Assembly (NCBI RefSeq): GCF_003234365.2
Contig: NZ_CP126260.1
Span: 3,100,001-3,164,000 of the forward strand
Direction: 5' to 3'
Length of the DNA: 64,000 nucleotides
DNA from: Curtobacterium sp. MCJR17_020
GTDB taxonomy: Bacteria; Actinomycetota; Actinomycetes; Actinomycetales; Microbacteriaceae
Position numbers and translations under genes: made by a program
Shown here: positions 48,608-56,449 of the stretch, in pieces
Layout: every line of letters starts with the position of its first letter
Numbering within the stretch: position 1 is the stretch's first letter
The notes under the pieces: model-generated
Databases searched by the model: none
What the model was told of the DNA's origin: nothing
The model's input: only the letters and a program-made list of their open reading frames with translations

Positions 48608-49534
48608 TCAGCCCTTCACGGCGCCGGTCAGGACACCCTTGGCGAAGTGCCGCTGCAGGAACGGGTAGAGGATGAGGATGGGGACGATCGAGACGACGAG
48701 GATCGCCATCTGGATCGACGCCTGCGGGGGCAGCGCGTCGGAGCTCGTGCCGAGGTCGGCGCCGCCGAGCTGCGCGTTGTTGATCACGTAGGTGCGGAGC
48801 ACCAGCTGCAGGGGCCACTTCGCGGTGTCGTTGATGTACAGCAGGGCGTTGAAGAAGGCGTTCCAGTAGCCGACCGCGTAGAACAGCCCGATGACGGCGA
48901 GCACCGCCTTCGACAGCGGGAGCACGATCCGCAGGAAGACGCCGAAGTCACCGGCGCCGTCGATGCGGGCGCTCTCGATGAGCTCGCGCGGGATCGCCAT
49001 GAAGAACGAGCGCATCACGATCACGTTGAACGCGCTCAGCGCCGTCGGCAGGATGAGCGCCCAGTAGGAGTCGAGCAGGCCGAACTGCTTCACCACGAGG
49101 TAGTTCGGGATGAGCCCCGGCGCGAACAACAGGCTGACGAGCACGAGGCTCAGGACCACACCGTGTCCGTAGGATCCCGGCCGGCTCAGCGCGTACGCGA
49201 GCATCGCGGTGACGAACAAGCTGATCAGGGTGCCGACCGTGGTGATGCCGACGCTGACGAGCAGTGCCCGGGTGACGACGCCGCCGGCGAAGATGCTCTC
49301 GTAGGCACTGAAGTCGAGCCCGGTCGGCCACATCACGAAGCCCCCGGCACCGTTGACCTGGCTGGACGGCGCGACGCTCGTCGAGACGATGCCGAGGAAC
49401 GGCAGCAGGACGACCAAGCAGATCACGAGCAGGACGAACCCGGTCAGCAGCCGTCCGGGCAGCGGCGGGGCGTCCAGCGGGCGGTGCTTCCGGGTGGTCC
49501 CCGCGGGCACGGTCACGCTCCGGGTGGCGCTCAT
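48608..49534 (-). CDS. ABC importer permease, YtcP/LplC-like
   Basis: Membrane subunit of 308 residues with about six hydrophobic segments. The EAA loop that docks on the ATPase is ELIESARIDGAGDFGVFLRI with the usual conserved Gly. It pairs with the permease encoded upstream to form the channel. The ATG overlaps the upstream permease stop by 4 nt. No ATPase gene is present in the cluster; a shared MsiK-type ATPase elsewhere is expected in such systems. Confidence 0.9.
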   Translation of the reverse strand: MSATRSVTVPAGTTRKHRPLDAPPLPGRLLTGFVLLVICLVVLLPFLGIVSTSVAPSSQVNGAGGFVMWPTGLDFSAYESIFAGGVVTRALLVSVGITTVGTLISLFVTAMLAYALSRPGSYGHGVVLSLVLVSLLFAPGLIPNYLVVKQFGLLDSYWALILPTALSAFNVIVMRSFFMAIPRELIESARIDGAGDFGVFLRIVLPLSKAVLAVIGLFYAVGYWNAFFNALLYINDTAKWPLQLVLRTYVINNAQLGGADLGTSSDALPPQASIQMAILVVSIVPILILYPFLQRHFAKGVLTGAVKG

Positions 49535-50520
49535 CGCGACTCCTTCTGGTAGACGCCCGCTTCGCCGAAGACGTGCGCGAGCTTGTTGGCGCCGAGGACG
49601 AGCAGCACGCCGACGACGCCCTTGACGAGCCCGACGGCCGCGGCGACACCCCACTGCCCGCCGAGCACGCCGTTGTTGTAGACGTAGGTGTCGAGGACCT
49701 CGCTGGCCGCTCGACCGACCGCGGCCTGCTGCAGGAGGATCTGTTCGAACCCGACGGTGAGCGAGTCGCCGAGGCGCAGGATGAGCAGCAGGATGATGAT
49801 GCCGCGCATGCCCGGCAGCGTGACGTGCCACAGCTGCCGCCAGCGCGACGCGCCGTCCATCTTCGCCGCCTCGTACAGGCTGGCGTCGATCGAGCTGAGG
49901 ACGGCGAGGAACAGGATCGTCGCCCAGCCGGTGTCCTTCCAGATCACCTGGCTGGTGAGCAGGGCGATGAACCCGTCGGGGTTGCCGAGGAAGTCGATCG
50001 CGTCACCGCCCGCGGCGCGGATCGCGTTGTTCACGAGCCCGGAGCCGCCGAGGATCTGCTGGAACACGGCGACGACGATCACCCACGACAGGAAGTGCGG
50101 CAGGTACAGGATCGACTGCACGACGCCCTTGATCCGCTCGGACAGCAGCGAGTTGAGCATGAGCGCCAGGATGATCGGTGCGGGGAACACGAACACGACC
50201 TGCACGAGGGTGATCACGAGGGTGTTCCGGAGCGCGCCGAGGAACTCCGGGTCCCCGTCGAAGATCACTGCGAAGTTCTCGACTCCGACCCACGGGCTCC
50301 GGCCGAGCGGGACGAAGGGCAGGTACTCCTGGAACGCGATGAGGTTGCCGAGCAGCGGCAGGTAGTGGAACCCGAGCAGCAGGGCGACTCCCGGCAGGCC
50401 CATCAGCAGCAGCACCCGGTCGCGGCGGATCCGCTGCCACGTCGTGCGCCGTCGGAGTCCGGGGTGCGGCGGCGGTGCAGTGTGCGCAGTGGTCGTCGCG
50501 CGGACGTCGAGCTTCGTCAC
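49531..50520 (-). CDS. ABC importer permease, YteP/LplB-like
   Basis: Membrane subunit of 329 residues with about six hydrophobic segments. The EAA loop is LYEAAKMDGASRWRQLWHVT. FHYLPLLGNLIAFQEY and NTLVITLVQVVFVFPAP are typical of the B-type permease of the oligogalacturonide/Lpl group. Start: GTG behind a strong GGAGGAGG site; a longer frame upstream enters the regulatory region. It is first of the three-gene importer unit. Confidence 0.9.
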   Translation of the reverse strand: MTKLDVRATTTAHTAPPPHPGLRRRTTWQRIRRDRVLLLMGLPGVALLLGFHYLPLLGNLIAFQEYLPFVPLGRSPWVGVENFAVIFDGDPEFLGALRNTLVITLVQVVFVFPAPIILALMLNSLLSERIKGVVQSILYLPHFLSWVIVVAVFQQILGGSGLVNNAIRAAGGDAIDFLGNPDGFIALLTSQVIWKDTGWATILFLAVLSSIDASLYEAAKMDGASRWRQLWHVTLPGMRGIIILLLILRLGDSLTVGFEQILLQQAAVGRAASEVLDTYVYNNGVLGGQWGVAAAVGLVKGVVGVLLVLGANKLAHVFGEAGVYQKESR

Positions 50521-50576
50521 TCGGTGGCCTCCTCCGTTGGATTCCTGCAGCGACCCTGGCGCGCCGGGGGACGCGG

Positions 50577-50599
50577 TGGCAATTCGTTGCCAAACGTTT
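50577..50599. promoter_or_regulatory. LacI-family operator region
   Basis: AAACGTTT (50592-50599) is the symmetric core common to LacI-family operators, here flanked by TTGCC and CCAT. A perfect inverted pair TGGCAA-TTCG-TTGCCA (50577-50592) abuts it. The site lies between the LacI gene and the importer operon, suiting control of both. Confidence 0.65.
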
Positions 50600-50684
50600 C
50601 CATCGTTGTAACGCTCCAGTGAGCGCACACCCGCAGCCCCACAGGACGACTCCACCGGAGACCGGCCGCGCTACGCTCGTCCCG

Positions 50685-51692
50685 ATGCGCGCAACCGTGC
50701 GGGACGTGGCCACCCTCGCCGGGGTGTCGCCGAAGACCGTCTCCAACGTCATCAACGGCGGCGTGGTGGTGCGCCCGGAGACCCGCGAGCGCGTCGAGCG
50801 GGCCGTCGCCGAACTCGACTACGTGCCGAACCTGTCCGCCCGCGGGCTGCGGAACGGCCGCTCCGGTGCGATCGCCCTGACCCTGCCCGAGATGGGCAGC
50901 GCCTACTCGGCCGAACTCGCGCAGTGGTTCGTCGAACTCGCCCGCGAGCGCGGGTGGGTCGTCCAGCTCGACCAGACCGGCAACGACCCGGCCCGCGAGC
51001 GCGAGCTCGTCTCACGAGCCCGCGCCCACCTCGTCGACGGCCTCGTGCTCAACCCGGTGTCGCTCAGCGCGAGCGTCCTGGCCTCGACCGAGGGGCTGCC
51101 GCCGACCGTCGTGATCGGTGAGGTCGAACCCGAGCACGTCGACCAGGTGCACGTCGACAGCCGGGCCGCCGCCGAGCAGGTCACCGCCTACCTGGTGTCC
51201 CGGGGCCACCGCCGGATCGCGGTCGTCGGTGCCGCCCGATCGTCCGAGCCCACCGCCACCAGCGAGCTGCGGGAGCGCGGGTACCTCGCCGCGCTCGCCA
51301 CCGCCGGGATCGAACCGGACCCGGCGCTGCGGGTGCCGCTGCCGTCCTGGACGACGAGCTCGGCGGCGACGGCGTTCGCGACATGGCTCGACGAGCACCC
51401 CCTGCCCGACGCCGTGTTCGCGTTCACGGACTCGATCGCCTTCGGCGTGCTGCACGTCCTGGCCGCCCGAGGTGTCCGCGTCCCCGAGGACGTCAGCGTC
51501 ATCGGGTTCGACGACATCGACGGTGCGGCGTACGCGATCCCCGCGCTCAGTACGGTGTCGTTCGACCGGCGGGCGTTCGCGACGGCAGCACTCGACCTGC
51601 TGACCCGACGGATCGAGGACCGGAGCCTGCCGCCCGAGACCGTGGTCGTGCCGCACCGCATCGTCGAGCGCGCGAGCGTCGCCGACCGCTGA
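50685..51692 (+). CDS. LacI-family transcriptional regulator
   Basis: Repressor of 335 residues. The N-terminal helix-turn-helix is VRDVATLAGVSPKTVSNVIN (about 4-23), and the hinge helix follows near YVPNLSARGLRNGRS. The C-terminal periplasmic-binding-protein-like domain senses a sugar (DAVFAFTDSIAFGVLHVL, VIGFDDIDGAAYA). It is divergent from the sugar importer genes, with an AAACGTTT site between, so it is the probable regulator of uptake. No glycosidase is nearby to hint at the inducer. Confidence 0.93.
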   Translation: MRATVRDVATLAGVSPKTVSNVINGGVVVRPETRERVERAVAELDYVPNLSARGLRNGRSGAIALTLPEMGSAYSAELAQWFVELARERGWVVQLDQTGNDPARERELVSRARAHLVDGLVLNPVSLSASVLASTEGLPPTVVIGEVEPEHVDQVHVDSRAAAEQVTAYLVSRGHRRIAVVGAARSSEPTATSELRERGYLAALATAGIEPDPALRVPLPSWTTSSAATAFATWLDEHPLPDAVFAFTDSIAFGVLHVLAARGVRVPEDVSVIGFDDIDGAAYAIPALSTVSFDRRAFATAALDLLTRRIEDRSLPPETVVVPHRIVERASVADR

Positions 51693-51737
51693 TCGCTGAT
51701 CGCTGATCGCTGATCGCTGATCGCTGATCGCTGATCG
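51691..51737. repeat. tandem heptamer GATCGCT, six copies plus part
   Basis: Six exact copies of GATCGCT run from 51691 to 51732, then a partial GATCG. The tract begins inside the LacI stop codon and ends 16 bases before the ATG of the next VOC gene. Since 7 is not a multiple of 3, copy changes would not preserve frame, but they could change spacing between the two genes. Confidence 0.95.
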
Positions 51738-51753
51738 GCGTACGCTCCGCGGC

Positions 51754-52140
51754 ATGACCAGCGAAGACGCCTCGATGCCGACGCTCGCCGCGACCGTCCT
51801 GCAGTCCCCGGAACCGATCGCCCTCGCCCGGTTCTACGGCGCCCTGACCGGGTGGACCGTGTACGAGGACGACCCGACCTGGGCCCGCATCCGCCTCGCC
51901 GAGGGCCCCGGCCTGTCCGTGCAGTTCGAGCCCGAGTACGTCGCCCCGACCTGGCCCGGCACCGCCGATGCCCCCGGCATGCAGCTGCACCTCGACTTCC
52001 AGGTGGAGGACCTGCCGGCAGCCGTCGCCCGCGCCGAGGGGCTCGGTGCCACACAGGCCGCGTTCCAACCGCAGGACGACGTCCGGGTGCTGCTCGACCC
52101 CGACGGGCACCCGTTCTGCCTGTTCCTGCCCGGGGCCTGA
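51754..52140 (+). CDS. VOC-family (glyoxalase-like) protein
   Basis: This 128-residue protein opens LAATVLQSPEPIALARFYGA and ends VRVLLDPDGHPFCLFLPG, with MQLHLDFQVEDLPAAVA in the middle. It belongs to the same glyoxalase-like group as the protein at 42.5 kb. The function is unknown. The tandem heptamer tract fills its upstream gap, which contains no evident promoter. Confidence 0.85.
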   Translation: MTSEDASMPTLAATVLQSPEPIALARFYGALTGWTVYEDDPTWARIRLAEGPGLSVQFEPEYVAPTWPGTADAPGMQLHLDFQVEDLPAAVARAEGLGATQAAFQPQDDVRVLLDPDGHPFCLFLPGA

Positions 52141-52189
52141 GGCAGTCTGGCCGCGCCCCGAGGTTCCACACCACGCCGGATGATCGCGG

Positions 52190-52247
52190 CCGAGGTTCCG
52201 AACTGCGGCGATCCGAGCGCCGACATGCCGAGATTTCGGAACCTCGG
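52190..52247. repeat. inverted repeat CCGAGGTTCCGAA
   Basis: CCGAGGTTCCGAA (52190-52202) pairs exactly with TTCGGAACCTCGG (52235-52247), and an extra half-copy CCGAGGTTCC lies at about 52158-52167. It shares the GAGGTTCCG core with family A but has different flanks. It lies between the convergent VOC and hydrolase genes. Confidence 0.85.
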
Positions 52248-52291
52248 GGACGGGACGGGCACGGGGACGGGACGGGCGCGGGACGGGCGCG
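52248..52291. repeat. G-run tract with GGGACGGGACGGGC units
   Basis: Repeated GGGAC/GGGC units (seven or more G-runs of three or four in about 44 bases) run up to 2 bases before the hydrolase stop. On the plus strand they could form a G-quadruplex. It may simply be low-complexity drift next to the inverted repeat. Confidence 0.6.
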
Positions 52292-52293
52292 CT

Positions 52294-53025
52294 TCAGGCC
52301 GGGTCGGCGGCCGCCAGCACCGCGTCGCGCGTGCGGACGTCACCGAGGATCCGGAAGTGCCCGCCCACCGGCAGCCGCACGTTCGTCGCCCCGGAGAGTT
52401 CACTGCCCTCGGGGATGAGCGTGTCGAAGACCCCGTAGACCGAGGTGATGCGGGCGTTCGCGTCGAGCTCCCGCGCCAGTCCGGCCAGCACGGGGTCGGC
52501 CGCCCGGAACACCCGCAGGTGCCGCACCGGAGCCAGGCGCGCGTAGCCCGACCCGGCGAACGGCGTCGACACGGCGACCATGCGGTCGATGCGACCGTGG
52601 TCGTCGAGCTGGGTCATCGCGTACTTCCCGATGAGCCCGCCCTTGCTGTGCGCGAGCACGAGCACGTTCCGCAGGTCGTGCTCCTCGAGGTACGCGAACA
52701 CGTCGCGCGCCGAGTCCGGCACCGGCCGCAGGTTGTGCCGCAGCACCGGCAGCACGTGCACCGGGTGCCCGCGGTCGTGCAGGGCGTCCATGAGCGGCCG
52801 CATGAAGTGCCAGGTCTCGTAGACGCCGGGGATCACGACGACGGGCTGACCGTCGCCGGTCCGGTAGTCGTCAGCGGTGGTGGGCCCGAGGCTCCGCACC
52901 TGCCACGAGATCGCGTACCACCAGTCGAGTGCGGCCCACGTCGCGCGTCGCACCAGCGGGATGCCGGGAGGCACGGGTCGGCCCGTGCGCGCCGGTCCGG
53001 TCGCCGAGGCGGTCGGCTCGGTCAT
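52294..53025 (-). CDS. alpha/beta hydrolase, lipase-like
   Basis: This 243-residue protein has a nucleophile elbow AHSKGG (Ser at about 136), an oxyanion-hole region VVVIPGVYETW, and a closing His region in VGGHFRIL. It resembles triacylglycerol-lipase/esterase-like proteins. There is no clear signal peptide. Its ATG overlaps the stop of the upstream hydrolase by 4 nt, so two hydrolases are made together. The DNA for residues 10-21 (PVPPG region) resembles half of a family B repeat. Confidence 0.82.
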   Translation of the reverse strand: MTEPTASATGPARTGRPVPPGIPLVRRATWAALDWWYAISWQVRSLGPTTADDYRTGDGQPVVVIPGVYETWHFMRPLMDALHDRGHPVHVLPVLRHNLRPVPDSARDVFAYLEEHDLRNVLVLAHSKGGLIGKYAMTQLDDHGRIDRMVAVSTPFAGSGYARLAPVRHLRVFRAADPVLAGLARELDANARITSVYGVFDTLIPEGSELSGATNVRLPVGGHFRILGDVRTRDAVLAAADPA

Positions 53026-53795
53026 CGGATCCCCTCCGAAGCGTGCGAGCGTCGGAACTCGCCGACGAGTCGGGCGAACGCGACGGGGTGCCGCTCCTGC
53101 ACGTGGTGCGGCCCCGGGAGTTCGACGAACGATCCTCGCGGTGCACGGGCTGCCACGCCGACGGCCCAGTCGCGGCGCACGATCGGGTCCTCGGTGCCCC
53201 GGACGACGAGGACGGGTCGGCGCACCTCGGCGATCGTGTCCTCCAGCCGGTAGCGGAGCATCGGGCGCAGCTCACGGATGTACTGCCGGACGCTCCGCAG
53301 GTAGTCGGTGACGAGCACGCTGTTCATCCGGAACCCCTCACCCGCTCCGTCGCGGAACAGGTCGGATGCCACCAGCGGCAGGGACCGCCGCTCCACCGGG
53401 ATCACCGGGCTGACCAGGACGACGGAGCCGACGGCCCCGGGGTGCTGCCGGGCTGCCTCCGTCACGACCTGCGCACCCATCGACTGCCCGACGAGCACGA
53501 GGTCGTCGGCACCCCGCGCACGGACGGCCCGGACGACCAGGTCGCCGAGTTCGGCCATCGGCAGGGTCCGGCCGGCACCGGGCAGCCCACCGAAGCCGGG
53601 CAGGTCGACGCTGACGGTGCGGTGGGTCGCGGCGAGCGCACACTGTGACCGGGCGAACGAGCGGTGGGACATCCCGATGCCGTGGACGAGCACCACGGTG
53701 GGGGCGACGTCGCTGCGCACACATCCAGCGGGCGCCGCGGTGTGCAGGCGCACCGGCAGGCCGTCGATCCGGATCGTCTCCACCTTGGCGCGCAC
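53022..53795 (-). CDS. alpha/beta hydrolase
   Basis: This 257-residue protein shows VVLVHGIGMSHRSF (oxyanion hole, about 30-43), the nucleophile elbow VLVGQSMGAQVVTEA (Ser at about 102), an acid in VVRGTEDPIVRRDW, and the catalytic His in LPGPHHVQERHP. It fits the general esterase/epoxide-hydrolase-like group, but the substrate is unknown. It starts with GTG and is coupled to the second hydrolase by an ATGA overlap. Confidence 0.85.
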   Translation of the reverse strand: MRAKVETIRIDGLPVRLHTAAPAGCVRSDVAPTVVLVHGIGMSHRSFARSQCALAATHRTVSVDLPGFGGLPGAGRTLPMAELGDLVVRAVRARGADDLVLVGQSMGAQVVTEAARQHPGAVGSVVLVSPVIPVERRSLPLVASDLFRDGAGEGFRMNSVLVTDYLRSVRQYIRELRPMLRYRLEDTIAEVRRPVLVVRGTEDPIVRRDWAVGVAARAPRGSFVELPGPHHVQERHPVAFARLVGEFRRSHASEGIR

Positions 53796-53878
53796 GAACC
53801 GAGGCTACGCGGCGGTTCGCAGCACTGGATCAGCGTCGTCATCGGCCACGCATAGGCACGCGGTGTGCACTGCCTCCC

Positions 53879-54400
53879 ATGAGCGACACCACTCCCCTGA
53901 ACGGCCACGAGCCGGGCGACGCCGCCCGCACGCCCTCGGCAGCAGCACCGGCCGGCTGGGGGTCGGCCCCGACGCCGACCTCGACCGCCACACTGGACAC
54001 ACCCGCACCCGCACCCGCACCCGCACCGAACCAGTACGCCCAGCAGCCCTACCGCTCCGACGCCGGATCGTGGAACGCCGGCGACCCGAACGGCACCACC
54101 CCGTGGTACGGCGCCTCGGCCCCGACGAACCGGAAGAGCGCACCGAAGCCGCCGTGGTTCTGGCCCGTCCTGGCTGCGATCGTCGGACTCGCAGCACTGC
54201 TCGTCGGCGGTGGCATCGGCTTCGCCATCGGGCATGCGATCGGTGGGAACCAGTCCCAGTCGACCACCCAGGTGCCCGGCACGAACGGCGGGACCAACGG
54301 CGGCACGAACCAGTTCCCGGGCAACGGCACCGGGCAGCTCCCCGGGTACGGATCCGGCAGCGGCACGGACGGCAGCAGCGACAGCGGCACCGGCAGCTGA
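53879..54400 (+). CDS. single-pass membrane protein with low-complexity ends
   Basis: This 173-residue protein is unrecognised. The first ~95 residues are Pro/Ala/Ser-rich, with an APAPAPAPAP run encoded by tandem CCCGCA units near 54000-54025. One hydrophobic helix (FWPVLAAIVGLAALLVGGG, about 99-117) is followed by a Gly/Thr/Asn/Ser-rich external tail. The layout is that of an actinobacterial surface or wall-spanning protein with a cytoplasmic disordered arm. It is divergent from the hydrolase pair. Confidence 0.7.
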   Translation: MSDTTPLNGHEPGDAARTPSAAAPAGWGSAPTPTSTATLDTPAPAPAPAPNQYAQQPYRSDAGSWNAGDPNGTTPWYGASAPTNRKSAPKPPWFWPVLAAIVGLAALLVGGGIGFAIGHAIGGNQSQSTTQVPGTNGGTNGGTNQFPGNGTGQLPGYGSGSGTDGSSDSGTGS

Positions 54401-54419
54401 TCCGCAGTACGCTCCGGCC

Positions 54420-54968
54420 ATGCGCAAGGTCACCGCAGGGCTGTTCACGTCGGTCGACGGCGTCGTGCAGGACCCGTACGAGTTCCAGTACGACAGCTTC
54501 GACGACGAGCTCGGGGCCGGGATGGGCGCGTTCACGGCCCGCACCGACACCGTCCTGCTCGGCAGGAACAGCTACCTCGAGTGGTCCGAGTGGTGGCCAG
54601 CGCACCCCGACGACCCGTTCGGACAGTGGATCAACCCGATCGAGAAGTACGTGGCCTCCACGACGCTCGGCGACGACCTGACGTGGCAGAACACCACCAG
54701 GATCCCGGGCGACCTCGACACCTTCGTCCGCGAGCTCAAGGAGCGCGACGGGGCCGACATCGCGGTGTGCGGCAGCGTGAGCGTCGTCCGGCACCTGCTG
54801 TTCGCGGGGCTCCTGGACGAGCTGCAACTGATGGTGCACCCGGCGATCGCCGGCGCAGGCCGGAAGCTCTTCGAGCCGACCGACCCGGCCACGCGTCTGC
54901 GGCTGGTCGACAGCACCGTGACGAGCAAGGGGAACGTCGTGAGCACCTACGCACGGCTCGACGCCTGA
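54420..54968 (+). CDS. dihydrofolate-reductase-fold protein (RibD C-terminal type)
   Basis: This 182-residue protein opens RKVTAGLFTSVDGVVQDPYE and carries DTVLLGRNSYLEW and the NADPH region AVCGSVSVVRHLLFAGLLDE, typical of the RibD_C/DHFR-like group. These proteins are usually of unknown substrate and are not the folate enzyme itself. It lies 19 bases after the surface protein gene on the same strand. Confidence 0.88.
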   Translation: MRKVTAGLFTSVDGVVQDPYEFQYDSFDDELGAGMGAFTARTDTVLLGRNSYLEWSEWWPAHPDDPFGQWINPIEKYVASTTLGDDLTWQNTTRIPGDLDTFVRELKERDGADIAVCGSVSVVRHLLFAGLLDELQLMVHPAIAGAGRKLFEPTDPATRLRLVDSTVTSKGNVVSTYARLDA

Positions 54969-54972
54969 CGGA

Positions 54973-54996
54973 GCCGACCCGGGCCTCCCGGTCGGC
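54973..54996 (+). terminator. hairpin after the DHFR-fold gene
   Basis: GCCGACC and GGTCGGC pair around CGGGCCTCCC, 4 bases after the stop. The loop word resembles the GGGCCTCCCG of family B repeats, so this may be a worn half-copy now acting as a simple terminator. Confidence 0.5.
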
Positions 54997-55071
54997 AGTG
55001 GACGGGAGCGGTCCACAGCGCGCGTACCCTCGTGGGTGACCACCTCACGAACCGAAGAAAGCCGGATCAGC

Positions 55072-56370
55072 ATGCCCCAGGACACCCGCCCGCACGTCGT
55101 CATCGTCGGCGGTGGATTCGCCGGTGTCGCTGCCATGCGCGAGCTGGCGGACGCTCCCGTCCGGGTGACGCTCGTCGACCGGCACGTCTACAACATGTTC
55201 CAGCCCCTCATGTACCAGGTGGCGACGGGCGGACTGAACGCCGGCGACGTGACGTACTTCCTGCGCAGCCTGCGCGCCAAGCAGGACAACGCCGAGTTCC
55301 GGCACGGCCTGCTCACCGGCATCCGGACCGACGAACGCATCGCCGAGATGTCCGACGGCGAGCACCTGCACTACGACTACCTGGTGCTCGCGAACGGCGT
55401 GAACACGAGCTACTTCGGCACCCCGGGTGCCTACGAGTACGCGTACTCGATGTACTCCCGCTCGCAGGCCCTGCGGATCCGCGACGAGCTGTTCACCCGC
55501 TTGGAGGAAGCCGCCGCGAACCAGGGCCCCGACGAGATCAAGATCGTCATCGTCGGCGGCGGCGCGACCGGCGTCGAGATGGCCGGCGCACTCGCGGAGC
55601 TCCGCGACCAGGCACTCGAGGGGGCGTACCCCGAGCTGGACAAGGGCGCCATCACCATCACCCTCGTGCACCGCAGCGGCGAACTGCTCAAGCCGTTCGC
55701 CCCGCGCCTGCGCCGGTACGCGGCCAAGGTCCTGCGGAAGCGCGGCGTCGTCCTCCGGCTGAACACCGGCGTCTCCGAGGTCAAGACCGACGGCGTGATG
55801 ACGGCCGACGGCGAGTTCATCCCCGCCTCGCAGGTCATCTGGGCCACCGGCGTCGCCGCCCACAAGGAGGTCTCGGGTTGGGGCCTGCCGCAGACCAGCG
55901 GCGGACGCATCCAGGTCGGCGACGACCTGCGCGTCAACGGCGCCGAGCGGATCTTCTCGGCCGGCGACATCGCGGCGCAGTCCGAAGCCCTCGCGCAGCT
56001 GGCCCAGCCGGCGCTGCAGGGTGGACGGCACGTCGCGAAGCAGATCAAGCGTCTGCTCGAGGGCAAGCCCACCGAGCACTTCAAGTACTTCGACAAGGGC
56101 ACGATGGCGACCATCGGCACGAACGCCGCCGTCGCGCAGCTGCGGGGTGGCATCACACTCGTCGGGCCGGTCGCGTGGCTGGCGTGGGTCGCGGTGCACA
56201 TCGCGTCACTGCTCGGCAACGGCAACCGGCTGTCGACGCTGTCGCACTTCTTCGTCCGCTACCTGTGGTTCATGCGGAAGCGCGCGATCCCGATCGTCGG
56301 CGACGTCCGGCCCGTGCGCCCGAACGGCGACCGCGAGCCGGAGCCGTGGCAGATGCAGAAGTCCGAGTAG
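55072..56370 (+). CDS. ndh: type II NADH:quinone oxidoreductase
   Basis: Single-subunit FAD flavoprotein of 432 residues that passes electrons from NADH to quinone at the inner membrane face without pumping protons. The FAD loop is VVIVGGGFAGVAAM at the N-terminus, the NADH loop is IVIVGGGATGVEMAGAL (about 160-176), and the quinone/FAD motif AQPALQGG is near 324. The C-terminal amphipathic and hydrophobic part (WLAWVAVHIASLLG) anchors it to the membrane. Start: the ATG giving MPQDTRPHV; a GTG 12 codons upstream is less likely. Confidence 0.94.
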   Translation: MPQDTRPHVVIVGGGFAGVAAMRELADAPVRVTLVDRHVYNMFQPLMYQVATGGLNAGDVTYFLRSLRAKQDNAEFRHGLLTGIRTDERIAEMSDGEHLHYDYLVLANGVNTSYFGTPGAYEYAYSMYSRSQALRIRDELFTRLEEAAANQGPDEIKIVIVGGGATGVEMAGALAELRDQALEGAYPELDKGAITITLVHRSGELLKPFAPRLRRYAAKVLRKRGVVLRLNTGVSEVKTDGVMTADGEFIPASQVIWATGVAAHKEVSGWGLPQTSGGRIQVGDDLRVNGAERIFSAGDIAAQSEALAQLAQPALQGGRHVAKQIKRLLEGKPTEHFKYFDKGTMATIGTNAAVAQLRGGITLVGPVAWLAWVAVHIASLLGNGNRLSTLSHFFVRYLWFMRKRAIPIVGDVRPVRPNGDREPEPWQMQKSE

Positions 56371-56377
56371 CCGGCGC

Positions 56378-56433
56378 CGACCCGGAACGACATGGTCGAC
56401 GTCGTGCGACATCGACCATGTCGTTCCGAGTCG
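56378..56433. repeat. inverted repeat, family C
   Basis: A 22-base left arm (56378-56399) starting CGACCCGGAACGACATGG pairs with 56412-56433 ending CATGTCGTTCCGAGTCG, with one mismatch and a 12-nt loop. It lies 7 bases after the ndh stop and before the convergent epimerase gene, a bidirectional terminator position. Confidence 0.88.
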
Positions 56434-56449
56434 GGCGGGAACCAGCCGC

